A DNA stretch of 31,464 nt, from assembly GCA_002471975.1 (NCBI GenBank), contig DKQZ01000100.1, positions 1 to 31,464 of the forward strand, in the 5' to 3' direction. The position numbers and the translations under genes are program-made. How positions within the stretch are numbered: the stretch's first letter is position 1; the number at the start of each line of letters is the position of its first letter. This DNA comes from Dialister sp. UBA7295 (GTDB lineage: Bacteria > Bacillota > Negativicutes > Veillonellales > Dialisteraceae). This document shows positions 15,772-23,702 of this stretch, one piece after another. The notes beneath the pieces were generated by a model. It was not told where the DNA came from, made no database searches, and saw only the letters and a program-made list of their open reading frames with translations.

Positions 15772-15965
15772 TGAAAAAAACACCCCAAAAGGCAGCAGGA
15801 TTCCCAATCCTGCTGCTTCTGTGGTATTGCCCCTTTCCGGGCTCCTCGATTCAAATTCAGTTTTCCTTTTCCATGGTACCATGTATCAGGAGCAGTCCTT
15901 CCTCCCCTCCGCTTTCTCTGAGATTGGCCGTGGCGAAGGCTTTCGGTCGAATTTTCAGTTCCTAT
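15772..15965 (-). ncRNA. Candidate structured RNA, right copy
   Basis: Diverged direct copy of 13483-13672 on the minus strand. Shared blocks, in order, are TCGACTATATATAG (promoter-like), GGCCAATCTCAGAGAAAGCG, GAGGGG, ATGGTACCATGG, GAATCGAGGAGCCCGGAA, and a terminal CAGCAGGATT/AATCCTGCTG stem followed by T-runs (CCTTTTGGGGTGTTTTTTT). The CCTTCGC/GCGGAGG pairing is kept through a G-U pair. Paired changes in the stems together with promoter and terminator signals favour an RNA gene over a protein gene. Upstream, both copies also share TTTTGTATCATTAGATTTT on the plus strand. Confidence 0.6.
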
Positions 15966-16094
15966 ATATAGTCGAAAAATGGCCATTTTGTATCATTAGA
16001 TTTTCGTTAAATCCGGTCATTTGAAAGGGATGACCCATGATTTTAAGGTGCCGCCGACACGATCCCTGTTTTCTGCCCTCCCGGTTTCCCCGCT

Positions 16095-16130
16095 AAAAAG
16101 CCTCCCAACCCCTGCGGGCCGGGAGGCTTT
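16095..16130 (-). terminator. Intrinsic terminator of ugd
   Basis: GCCTCCC/GGGAGGC stem closed by AAA/TTT, followed by TTTTT on the minus strand, 60 bases after the ugd stop. Confidence 0.88.
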
Positions 16131-16145
16131 ATTTCCCAAAACCAA

Positions 16146-16188
16146 CTGCTTACGGCTAACTGCTAATGGCTGACTGCTGACAGCTGAG
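16146..16188. repeat. Run of GGCTAACTGCTAATGG-like words
   Basis: Degenerate words of the same type as at 9545-9640 (ACGGCTAACTGCTAATGGCT and on), placed directly at the ugd stop codon. Confidence 0.6.
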
Positions 16189-16190
16189 GC

Positions 16191-17423
16191 TCAGTCTCTC
16201 TCAAACAGATCCCTGGTATACACTTTATCTTTCACGTCATCGAGAGAGTGATCATACCGGTTCGCGATGATGGCAAAGCTTTCTTTCTTGAATTTCGCAA
16301 GGTCATTGACAATCTGGCTGCCAAAGAAAGTGGTCCCGTCTTCGAGGGTGGGCTCGTAAATAATGACTTCGGCGCCTTTTGCCTTGATCCGTTTCATGAC
16401 GCCCTGAATGGAACTCTGGCGGAAGTTGTCGGAGTTGGATTTCATGGTGAGGCGGTAAACGCCGATGGTAATCGGTTTTTCGAGAGCCCGGTCGTATTCA
16501 CTGTTCGTGGAGTAATAGCCTGCTTTATCGAGGACCCGGTCGGCAATGAAGTCTTTTCTGGTGGCATTCGATTTCACAATGGCTTCGATGAGGTCTTCCG
16601 GTACATCTTTATAGTTGGCAAGAAGCTGTTTCGTATCTTTCGGGAGACAATATCCGCCATAGCCGAAGGATGGATTGTTGTAGAATTCCCCGATTCTGGG
16701 ATCCAGGCATACGCCGTCGATGATTTCACGGGTATCCAGCCCCTTCATTTCTGCATAGGTATCCAGTTCATTGAAATAGGAAACACGCATGGCCAGGTAA
16801 GTATTGGCAAAAAGCTTCACCGCCTCTGCTTCCGTGAATCCCATGAACCGGGTGGGAATATTCTCCTTGATGGCCCCCTCCTGCAGAAGACGGGCAAAAG
16901 TATGAGCCGCCTTCACCAGCCGGGGATCCTTCAAGTCCGTACCTACGATGATGCGGCTGGGATAGAGATTATCGTAAAGAGCCTTCGACTCCCGCAGGAA
17001 CTCCGGGCTGAAAATAATATTCTTCGTCCCCATTTTCTTCCGGATTTCCTCCGTGTATCCCACAGGAATGGTGGACTTAATCACCATAATGGCATTCGGA
17101 TTGTACTTCATCACCAGTTTGATGACCGCTTCCACAGAAGAGGTGTCGAAGAAATTCCGCCGGCTGTCATAATTGGTAGGTGTGGCAATGATGACAATTT
17201 CCGCATCCCTGTACGCCGCCTCTGCGTCCATGGTGGCAGTGAGGTCCAGATCCTTCTCTGCCAGATACTTCTCTATATATTCATCCTGGATAGGTGACTT
17301 TCGATGGTTCACCATGTCCACCTTCTCCGGAATAATATCCACCGCCATTACATGGTTGTGCTGCGAAAGAAGGGTGGCTAAAGAAAGCCCCACATAACCG
17401 GTTCCTGCTACTGCTATATTCAT
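16191..17423 (-). CDS. ugd: UDP-glucose 6-dehydrogenase
   Basis: Oxidises UDP-glucose to UDP-glucuronate with two NAD+, supplying an acidic sugar for surface polysaccharide. The 410-residue protein is full length for the short bacterial type (S. pyogenes HasB-like). It shows the Rossmann motif GTGYVG at 7-12, IIATPTN at 78-84, Lys203 in EAVKLFANTYLA, and catalytic Cys259 in FGYGGYCLPKDTKQL. AGGAGA precedes the ATG. It lies downstream of the glycan operon on the same strand, separated by two odd loci, with its own terminator. Its 3' end is duplicated at 13207-13425 and its 5' end at 18371-18630, so this locus has been rearranged around a repeatedly copied ugd. Some in the family use UDP-ManNAc or UDP-Gal instead; the fit to glucose type is good. 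Confidence 0.93.
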   Translation of the reverse strand: MNIAVAGTGYVGLSLATLLSQHNHVMAVDIIPEKVDMVNHRKSPIQDEYIEKYLAEKDLDLTATMDAEAAYRDAEIVIIATPTNYDSRRNFFDTSSVEAVIKLVMKYNPNAIMVIKSTIPVGYTEEIRKKMGTKNIIFSPEFLRESKALYDNLYPSRIIVGTDLKDPRLVKAAHTFARLLQEGAIKENIPTRFMGFTEAEAVKLFANTYLAMRVSYFNELDTYAEMKGLDTREIIDGVCLDPRIGEFYNNPSFGYGGYCLPKDTKQLLANYKDVPEDLIEAIVKSNATRKDFIADRVLDKAGYYSTNSEYDRALEKPITIGVYRLTMKSNSDNFRQSSIQGVMKRIKAKGAEVIIYEPTLEDGTTFFGSQIVNDLAKFKKESFAIIANRYDHSLDDVKDKVYTRDLFERD

Positions 17424-17703
17424 GACTGTCTCCTGAAAAAATTAATAGCTTTATTATAATAAAATTCTTAATTCAAAAACTGTCCTATATATCTTAACTC
17501 AATACACCCTTAGCCTGCCAGTGCTTAGAAAGAAAATGAATCAGCAAATGATGTATAATTAGATGTATATTATATTATGTAAGGATATTTTTAAATACCA
17601 GATAGTTTTCCAAAATTCTTAATCTGTTTAAATTTATCCAAGAAATCATTTGTACTTTTGAATAATAGAAACATAACTTTATCCATCCAAGGAGGAATTT
17701 TAT

Positions 17704-18333
17704 ATAAGTTCTAAGTTTTCACCATCTGAATTAAGTTTTTTGGGATCGATATTAGTAGCCATAATAACTCTTTCAGGAACTTATATTATTAACAATAGGC
17801 AAAACAAGAATGCCTATAAAAGCGATTATCGTAAATTCCTGATTACTCAGAAAGCTAAAGCTTTGGAAGATATTTTTTCTTTTTTAAATAATTTTATGAC
17901 GGTTACTAAAGTCGACGGATGGTATGATTGGGCTGACAATGAAAATGATTACCAATCTTTAAAAGAAAAAATACGCCAAGTTGAAGATAATTCAATTTGG
18001 TTTCCCATTGAATTCAAGAATATGATTATCCGATTAGCAAATGATATTGGAGATTATTATACTTGTACCGTTCAATATAATATGAGTAATCAGCAATCTT
18101 ATCAAAGCAACAGCCCAAATAACCAGAAGAAAGTTCCTGAAGAGTATAACAAGTACTGTACTTATAAAGATATGCTTACTGATCAGATAAGATGTGAATC
18201 TAGAGCAATTGAAATTTCGCTCTATAATTATCTTGCGAATGAGACCAATCTAATTGACACCTTTAAAAATAATATTAAAGTTTTATCTGAGCCGGACTGG
18301 TATAAAAAATTCATGACATCGAAAAAAAGGTAA
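17704..18333 (+). CDS. Orphan single-span membrane protein, probable ATA start
   Basis: I do not recognise this protein. It has one hydrophobic segment near the N-terminus (LGSILVAIITLSGTYII), then a long, charged, mostly helical cytoplasmic part rich in Asn, Lys and Tyr. A perfect AAGGAGG (17689-17695) lies 8 bases ahead of an in-frame ATA at 17704, after which the frame reads SSKFSPSELSFLG into the membrane span; the first conventional start is TTG at 17740, 44 bases from the box and already at the membrane span. So either ATA initiates here, giving 209 residues, or a former ATG mutated and TTG gives 197. The gene is very A+T-rich, opposite in strand to its neighbours and wedged between two ugd sequences: signs of an insertion. 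A role in defence is possible but unsupported. Confidence 0.65.
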   Translation: MSSKFSPSELSFLGSILVAIITLSGTYIINNRQNKNAYKSDYRKFLITQKAKALEDIFSFLNNFMTVTKVDGWYDWADNENDYQSLKEKIRQVEDNSIWFPIEFKNMIIRLANDIGDYYTCTVQYNMSNQQSYQSNSPNNQKKVPEEYNKYCTYKDMLTDQIRCESRAIEISLYNYLANETNLIDTFKNNIKVLSEPDWYKKFMTSKKR

Positions 18334-18370
18334 AGAATTTATAAAGTAGCTGTATGATAAACCATTAATT

Positions 18371-18630
18371 TTAATTCGCTATTATGAATTCCCTGTAGCT
18401 GCCAGCATTCATAAATATTGCAATTATAACGAAATCCGCGTTCATGGTTGTTGTCCAAGCCTTATCCATGAGATACCTTTTAATATTTTCATTCTGAATA
18501 GTCAACTTTATTAGTTTATCATATCCACCTTTTTTAAAATAGTATCCACCGACATTACATAGTTGTGCTGCGAAAGAAGGGTGGCTAACGAAAGCCCTAC
18601 ATAACCGGTTCCTGCAACTGCTATATTCAT
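18371..18630 (-). pseudogene. ugd: 5' fragment of a UDP-glucose 6-dehydrogenase gene
   Basis: From an ATG at 18630 with an AGGAGG box, the minus strand reads MNIAVAGTGYVGLSLATLLS and on to VDMIN, nearly the start of the intact ugd, then meets TAA TAA. One base out of frame the match resumes (KLTIQNENIKRYL, then DFVIIA, against KSPIQDEYIEKYL and EIVIIA) and ends at a stop at 18371. It covers about the first 95 residues with a frameshift and stops, and is more diverged than the 3' fragment at 13207, so it is clearly dead. Confidence 0.88.
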
Positions 18631-18745
18631 GACTGCCTCCTAAAAAACCTCAAAAAATTGATTAAAATTCTTCTGCCAACTACAACATGATTCATAAATT
18701 GGAATGCATTTATCTAGACATCATATACCCCTCATCTTTCTCTAT

Positions 18746-19006
18746 TCATTCCCTTTGCATTCCTTTTTTCAGTAAATGTTTTCCCTCCAAAATAAGCGGC
18801 ATATCCATATGAAAAAGAGTGGAATGCAGAAGCACTTTCTGTTGCACGCGTAGATGTAATGACTTAAGATTACGATATTTTTCCAACATATCTATAAATT
18901 TTCTCTTCCAGTTTACTGATAATGTATGAATAACCGAATCAACGCTAAGGAGCCGAATCAAATATCCAGCCATATCCTTTTCTTTCTGCTGAATATCCAA
19001 TTTTAA
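18746..19006 (-). CDS. C-terminal part of the GT2 protein, out of frame in this sequence
   Basis: An open frame of about 86 codons that begins at the G8 tract and runs on from the glycosyltransferase at 18945-19991 in a different frame: LKLDIQQKEKDMAGYLIRLL and on to KKGMQRE. It has no ribosome binding site of its own. With seven instead of eight G the upstream gene would read straight into it, giving a protein of about 414 residues. The helical, basic character fits the C-terminal region of GT2 enzymes. Confidence 0.7.
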   Translation of the reverse strand, partial: LKLDIQQKEKDMAGYLIRLLSVDSVIHTLSVNWKRKFIDMLEKYRNLKSLHLRVQQKVLLHSTLFHMDMPLILEGKHLLKKGMQRE

Positions 19007-19991
19007 CCCCCCCCATAATCTTGATTTTATATTCTAATGATAGACAATGAGCCGCATAAGAGAGTTCCTGCGTCATTCCTGGGTCCATCTGTTCAAGTGA
19101 ATTTGAATACCAGGGATCTGCCTTTTGGCTCAATACAGAATAGAGCTCCACTACTTCCTGCGGCTGAACCATTGATTTATTAATATAATTGGCATCATTC
19201 TTATAATGATACCATATATAGAAAAGAGGAATCAGCGCCTGTAGCCTGAACATTTCCCTATAAGGTTTGTACCTTGCTCCGTCCGGCAGATCTGTCATTG
19301 CCTTCATTGATGCTCTAGATAAACCGAGTAAATTTTTAACGCTTTTAACCTGCGTAATGCTTCCATGCTCTTCATTTTCATAATAATAAAGTACGTCAGG
19401 AATAGCACATAATTTCCCAGCATGTAACAGGGTGGATGTATTAATATACAAATCTTCGAATGTCACTCCTAAAGGAAACATGAGGTGTGAGAAAGTACTT
19501 CTCCTATAGGCCCTTTTACATGCATGTGAATCTTCTCCTAATAAAAACCATTTTCGTAAAAAGTCTGTATCATCCATATAGTAAGGAATATAGTAGCCGA
19601 AAAGGCCGCCTTGTCTATGCCCGTACACGGATTGTCCATTAAACTGTATCATGTCCGCACCTGACTTATCAAAAGCAGCTAACCCCTTTTCAAATAGATG
19701 AGGGCTGACATAATCATCAGAATCTACAAAAAATAGAAAATCCCCAGTACTTTGTCGAATGCCTGTATTTCTTGCGCCGCTCAGCCCTGTGTTTTTCTGA
19801 TGAATCACACGAACCCGGTTATCCCTTTTCTCATACTCATCGCAGATTCTTCCACTATGATCGGTAGAACCATCATCTACCAGTATGAGTTCAAGGTTCC
19901 TATAACTTTGTTTAAGGATGCTGTCCACGCATCGATGAATATATTTCTCCACATTATAGACAGGAACAATCACTGACGCTTTCCAATGCAT
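18945..19991 (-). CDS. Family 2 glycosyltransferase with G8 slippage tract
   Basis: A GT-A fold glycosyltransferase of family 2 that would transfer a nucleotide-activated sugar in surface-polysaccharide assembly at the inner face of the membrane. The N-terminus KASVIVPVYNVEKYIHRCVD, the DDGSTDHSG site and VDSDDY (metal-binding) are typical. The ATG at 19991 has GAGGA upstream and is preferred over a TTG at 20009. As written it has 348 residues and ends with a short tail after a run of eight G (minus strand, 19007-19014) at codons MGG. Loss of one G would extend it by some 84 residues to the stop at 18746; gain of one would stop it at once (GGT TAA). It is the last gene of the glycan operon; the acceptor and sugar are unknown. 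Confidence 0.85.
   Translation of the reverse strand: MHWKASVIVPVYNVEKYIHRCVDSILKQSYRNLELILVDDGSTDHSGRICDEYEKRDNRVRVIHQKNTGLSGARNTGIRQSTGDFLFFVDSDDYVSPHLFEKGLAAFDKSGADMIQFNGQSVYGHRQGGLFGYYIPYYMDDTDFLRKWFLLGEDSHACKRAYRRSTFSHLMFPLGVTFEDLYINTSTLLHAGKLCAIPDVLYYYENEEHGSITQVKSVKNLLGLSRASMKAMTDLPDGARYKPYREMFRLQALIPLFYIWYHYKNDANYINKSMVQPQEVVELYSVLSQKADPWYSNSLEQMDPGMTQELSYAAHCLSLEYKIKIMGGVKIGYSAERKGYGWIFDSAP
19007..19014 (-). repeat. Homopolymeric G8 tract inside the GT2 gene
   Basis: Eight consecutive G on the coding strand within ATG GGG GGG GTT. Tracts of this kind in glycan genes slip during replication. Frames: G8 ends at 18945, G7 reads on to 18746, G9 stops immediately. Confidence 0.8.
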
Positions 19992-20179
19992 TTTATAGTG
20001 TCCTCGCAATCTTTCAATATATCAACAGAACACTCGCCCAACACTTTCAAAGCATAGCATTCTCTTATTTTAGGAATTAGTATTCTTGCCACTTCCAATT
20101 TCAATTTAGCTTCCTTATTCTCAACATGCCTGTGAATTATCTCAGTGCATAAATGTGCAATATCACCCGTGATCATCAC
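19970..20179 (-). CDS. Small protein or gene remnant, 69 residues
   Basis: A short helical frame (MITGDIAHLCTEIIHRH and on to ILKDCEDTIKC) that overlaps the start of the GT2 gene by 22 bases. No ribosome binding site precedes its ATG pair. It resembles the C-terminal helices of a larger glycan protein more than an independent gene, so it may be the tail of a lost gene kept because the GT2 ribosome binding site lies inside it. I do not recognise it. Confidence 0.3.
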   Translation of the reverse strand: MMITGDIAHLCTEIIHRHVENKEAKLKLEVARILIPKIRECYALKVLGECSVDILKDCEDTIKCIGKRQ

Positions 20180-20334
20180 TATTAAAGTTATACTTTTATC
20201 ATTCTAAACGCTATATTTCCTTTTCATAAATATGCAGATGATTCTACTTTTTTAAAGAGGCACAAATATAATCCCATCATACTGCCTGCCGAACCGAGAA
20301 TCGCCCCTCTCTTTATTGCGTAAGATATTCAGAA

Positions 20335-22008
20335 TCATCCTAAGCTATTGCGTTTCAATGCTCTAAGCTTATGATGTTTTCGCGCAATTTTTTGCTTATC
20401 TATCCACATACGAAGTCGATTACAGAGGGACCTCCAATAATTGATTTTTATTTTACCCAAAACAGCGGTTCTATGAAGATACACCTCATCCAGAATCTCT
20501 CTTGTCTTCGCATGAACTGCCTGAATCTTCGCAGCCGGAATACCGGATTCGATCTTTTTGTTAACATCATCCAGCGTCATTTCCACGCCGTTCAATTCCC
20601 ATATAGCCGGTATATCTCCCGGGCAGGTATAGAGTCCCACTTTTGCCGTCTCTCCCGGATATATATCCCAGCAATAGGCGAATTCTCCATTCACAAGTAT
20701 TTTGCAAATGTGCATATCAAGGCAAGGATGATCAAAGATTTCCCATTCCGTAAGCCCCGAATGCGGTCCCTCTGTTTTTAGTACCTGGAAAGTCACCCAC
20801 TTTATACCGTCCTGCGATTCTATAGGAATATCTGTCGCCTGACCATTACGTTCCAACGGCCCTGTTTCCACAGAATACCCGTTGCTGAATACTAAACGCC
20901 CTGCTGAAACACGGCTTTCCCTATTCACGTTGCCATAGAGCTTGACTACGGAAATGTGTTGTGGTTTGTAGAAGTGAATGGTAATACTTCTTTCCTTGTC
21001 CATGGAAGAAGGTTCCCATAAACATGTATCAAACACAAGCTTTTGGTCTGCAATATTCTTCACGTCAACCATTTTGAAATCATGAACTGTTTCCGCATTT
21101 CCCGATGACGCCGTGGTAGTACCGCAAAAAGCCAGATTATCGGTGCGGCGAAGCCAGTATATCTGGTCACTGTTAATGATCTGGTTTGCTTTAAGGAAAG
21201 CCCTTTGCGACACATGGCATCGAAGGGCCTGATAAATCAGGTTCTGTGATAAGACCGGTTTCCTGCAGGGTTCAGGCACCGGCAGGCGAATCCGTTCTTC
21301 CCAATGATATACGGGATTATCCGTTTCGAATGAAGCGTCAGCCAATCGATTCCTGTTAAATCTTGTGGAATAAAGGTGCAGGCTGTTAAAATCTGCAACC
21401 GACTCAAACCCTGTATTATAAGCAAATGCTTTCAAAACAACGGGAAAATAGGTATTCCCCTCCTCATTCAGAATATGTCCCATCGCTGTCTCAAAAGCAA
21501 TGGAGCATGCCCTATGATCCGGATGAGAGTCAAGGTCTACTGCTATAACATTGGAAGGACGATACTTGCGAATCAGATTTTCCACATCTTCAAGGAAGCC
21601 CTTCCGTGTATAAGGCGTGTGTTCACCCGATTCAGTCATGGAGAAATCTGCTTTATCCGCAATGCCATAGGTTCTATTATGCCCATCAACGGTTATAGCT
21701 TGGTTTAATCCACGAGCATAAGGTGACCGGCCTGCATCCATGTCTCCATCGGGATATCCCAGAATGATGATATCTTCGTATGGAACACCAAGCATTTTCA
21801 AAGCTTCCGCAGCCTCCTGTATCCGTGTTTCTGCCAGATAACTTCGATCCCCATTGGTTGCAAAAACACAGGTAACGTGAAATCCCTCTTGTTTCAGGCC
21901 GTAAATCGCAGCTCCCGCTATATTGATTTCATCATCTTCATGGGGAATAAATATCATCACATCATTGCCATGGAAGATATTTTTATAGCCGAAAAAAGGA
22001 TATGCCAT
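20335..22008 (-). CDS. PIG-L family deacetylase with C-terminal beta-rich domain, paralogue 2
   Basis: A 557-residue protein whose first 240 or so residues form a PIG-L (LmbE) zinc-dependent deacetylase, a family that removes N-acetyl groups from GlcNAc-type sugars. Zinc-site motifs are IPHEDDEINIAG at 21-32 (usual form PHPDDE; Pro is Glu here) and SHPDHRA at 161-167. The remaining 300 residues hold a segment with SSGN and VKLYGNV patterns resembling discoidin-like carbohydrate-binding domains, then a basic helical end. No signal peptide, so it probably works on lipid-linked or nucleotide sugars in the cytoplasm. A GGGAGA box lies 11 bases ahead of the ATG. It directly follows a full-length paralogue with a gap of 19 bases. 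Confidence 0.83.
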   Translation of the reverse strand: MAYPFFGYKNIFHGNDVMIFIPHEDDEINIAGAAIYGLKQEGFHVTCVFATNGDRSYLAETRIQEAAEALKMLGVPYEDIIILGYPDGDMDAGRSPYARGLNQAITVDGHNRTYGIADKADFSMTESGEHTPYTRKGFLEDVENLIRKYRPSNVIAVDLDSHPDHRACSIAFETAMGHILNEEGNTYFPVVLKAFAYNTGFESVADFNSLHLYSTRFNRNRLADASFETDNPVYHWEERIRLPVPEPCRKPVLSQNLIYQALRCHVSQRAFLKANQIINSDQIYWLRRTDNLAFCGTTTASSGNAETVHDFKMVDVKNIADQKLVFDTCLWEPSSMDKERSITIHFYKPQHISVVKLYGNVNRESRVSAGRLVFSNGYSVETGPLERNGQATDIPIESQDGIKWVTFQVLKTEGPHSGLTEWEIFDHPCLDMHICKILVNGEFAYCWDIYPGETAKVGLYTCPGDIPAIWELNGVEMTLDDVNKKIESGIPAAKIQAVHAKTREILDEVYLHRTAVLGKIKINYWRSLCNRLRMWIDKQKIARKHHKLRALKRNSLG

Positions 22009-22027
22009 TTATTATATGTTCTCCCTA

Positions 22028-23689
22028 CTATTTCTTAAGTTTTCTCAGCTGATGATGTGGATACTTTTCTCTCTGATTTTCCCACCATACCGCCAGCTGG
22101 TCTTTTCCTGTATTGAAAAGATGCCGCAGCCTATCTGTCACTTCTGCCGGCTTTACCTCAATCTCAGAAAAAATACCTGGATTCCCTGCCATCGAAGCCC
22201 TAATCACAAATGGATTAGCTGTCTTTCTAATCTTCTTTTCTACTTCTTCGTGCGAGCAAGGTTTTCCATTAAGCGTCCATTCAATTTCACCGCTTATTCC
22301 ATGCCGATATACACCAATATGAGGATTTTCCCCTGGATAAGCATGCCAGTCGTAAGCAAAATTCCCATCCATTGTAATTTGCAAAACCTGAGGTTCTGCA
22401 TCCATGCGCAGGCTTTTGAAGATTTCCCATTCAGATACCCCTGCATGTTCTCCTTCCATTTCCAATATTTGGAAACGAATCCAGCTCACATTATCCTGTG
22501 CCGGAAAGGTTATCAGCGTTTGCTTTCCATTTTCTGCTAATGGTCCTGCCTCAAAGGAATTCCCATTACTAAATGAAACTATCCCCCGCAGGATTCTTTG
22601 TCCGCTTTTGACATTGCCATATAAAGTAATCGCTTCCACATGCTGAGGCACGGAAAAAGTACACTGGCACCACTTTTCTTTATCATTTTCTTCAGGAATC
22701 CAAAGATAATCATCAAGAGCCGGTTCTTCTGAAATGATATCTTTGGTATTTATCATATGAAAATCATCCAAATAATCAGGATTCCCGGAGGATGCCGTCA
22801 TCATGCCTTCATAGGCTAAGTTATCCGTCCTTCGGAGCCAGAATACTTCATCTCCATTGACCAATTTCACGGCCCGCCTCAATGCCTTTTGAGAAAGATG
22901 GGCGCAGAGTGCATGAAAAAGAACATTTTCCGACAACCATGTGCGGCACTCATGCATGACCGGCAGGCGCACACGCCTCCCCCAGTCATAGGAAGGATTC
23001 TCTGTCTCAAAATGTTTGTTTCTCAATGTTCCTTTATTGACGACAGTAGACAGCAGATGCCTTCCATAAAAATCAGAAACAGAATCAAATCCGGTGGTAT
23101 AGCAGTATCCCATCAGGATAAGAGGCCGATAATGAGTTTCCTTATGCAGAAGCCTGTTCATGACTTCTGTAAAAGCCAGATAGCACATGCGATGATCCGG
23201 ATGATAATCAAAATCGCATGCTGCTATAACTGAGGGACCATACTTCTTTATCACATCTTCCATATCGTCAAGAAGATTATCCCAAGTGCATTCATGAGAT
23301 TTCCCGGTTTCCTGAGCTGCAAAATCAGGGTGCATAGAAATTCCATATGTGTGTCCATACGCTCCTGCTTTTACAATTTCATCTCTGGAGTGCAGAAAAA
23401 CAGATCGTTCCCCATAACGGCCGCCATCGGGATATCCTAAAAAAATAATATCCTCTTCCTTTACTCCCAGAATAGCTAATGACTGTATGGCTTCACGAAA
23501 TCGTACTGAAGCAGGATATTCTGCGTCACCATTTGTTATAAATACGCACTTAACAGGGACTCCTTCCTTTCGCGCACCATAGATAAGAGCTCCTGCCAAA
23601 TTGATTTCATCATCCTCGTGGGGAACAATGACCATAAGGCCATTATCTCCACATAGCTGTCTATAGGAAAACGAGCTGTTTTGTACCAT
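22028..23689 (-). CDS. PIG-L family deacetylase with C-terminal beta-rich domain, paralogue 1
   Basis: A 553-residue paralogue of the next gene along its whole length: VPHEDDEINLAG at 22-33, YHPDHRM in the second zinc motif, shared LRRTDNLA and ASSGN segments in the middle, and shared GNV, FSNG and SEWEIF patterns in the C-terminal domain. Both carry Glu in place of the usual Pro of PHPDDE, so this marks their subfamily rather than damage. Divergence is large, so the duplication is old and the two may act on different sugars or linkages. GAGGTAA precedes the ATG, and 13 bases separate it from the GT4 gene upstream, consistent with one operon. Confidence 0.83.
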   Translation of the reverse strand: MVQNSSFSYRQLCGDNGLMVIVPHEDDEINLAGALIYGARKEGVPVKCVFITNGDAEYPASVRFREAIQSLAILGVKEEDIIFLGYPDGGRYGERSVFLHSRDEIVKAGAYGHTYGISMHPDFAAQETGKSHECTWDNLLDDMEDVIKKYGPSVIAACDFDYHPDHRMCYLAFTEVMNRLLHKETHYRPLILMGYCYTTGFDSVSDFYGRHLLSTVVNKGTLRNKHFETENPSYDWGRRVRLPVMHECRTWLSENVLFHALCAHLSQKALRRAVKLVNGDEVFWLRRTDNLAYEGMMTASSGNPDYLDDFHMINTKDIISEEPALDDYLWIPEENDKEKWCQCTFSVPQHVEAITLYGNVKSGQRILRGIVSFSNGNSFEAGPLAENGKQTLITFPAQDNVSWIRFQILEMEGEHAGVSEWEIFKSLRMDAEPQVLQITMDGNFAYDWHAYPGENPHIGVYRHGISGEIEWTLNGKPCSHEEVEKKIRKTANPFVIRASMAGNPGIFSEIEVKPAEVTDRLRHLFNTGKDQLAVWWENQREKYPHHQLRKLKK

Positions 23690-23702
23690 AAATTACCTCA
23701 TC

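Noticed and set aside
15772..15965. Known small RNA such as 6S, SRP RNA or RNase P RNA
   Set aside because: The signature sequences of these RNAs, for example the SRP GGAAG/AGCAGC loop context or the RNase P GAGGAAAGUCC box, are not present in the right arrangement.
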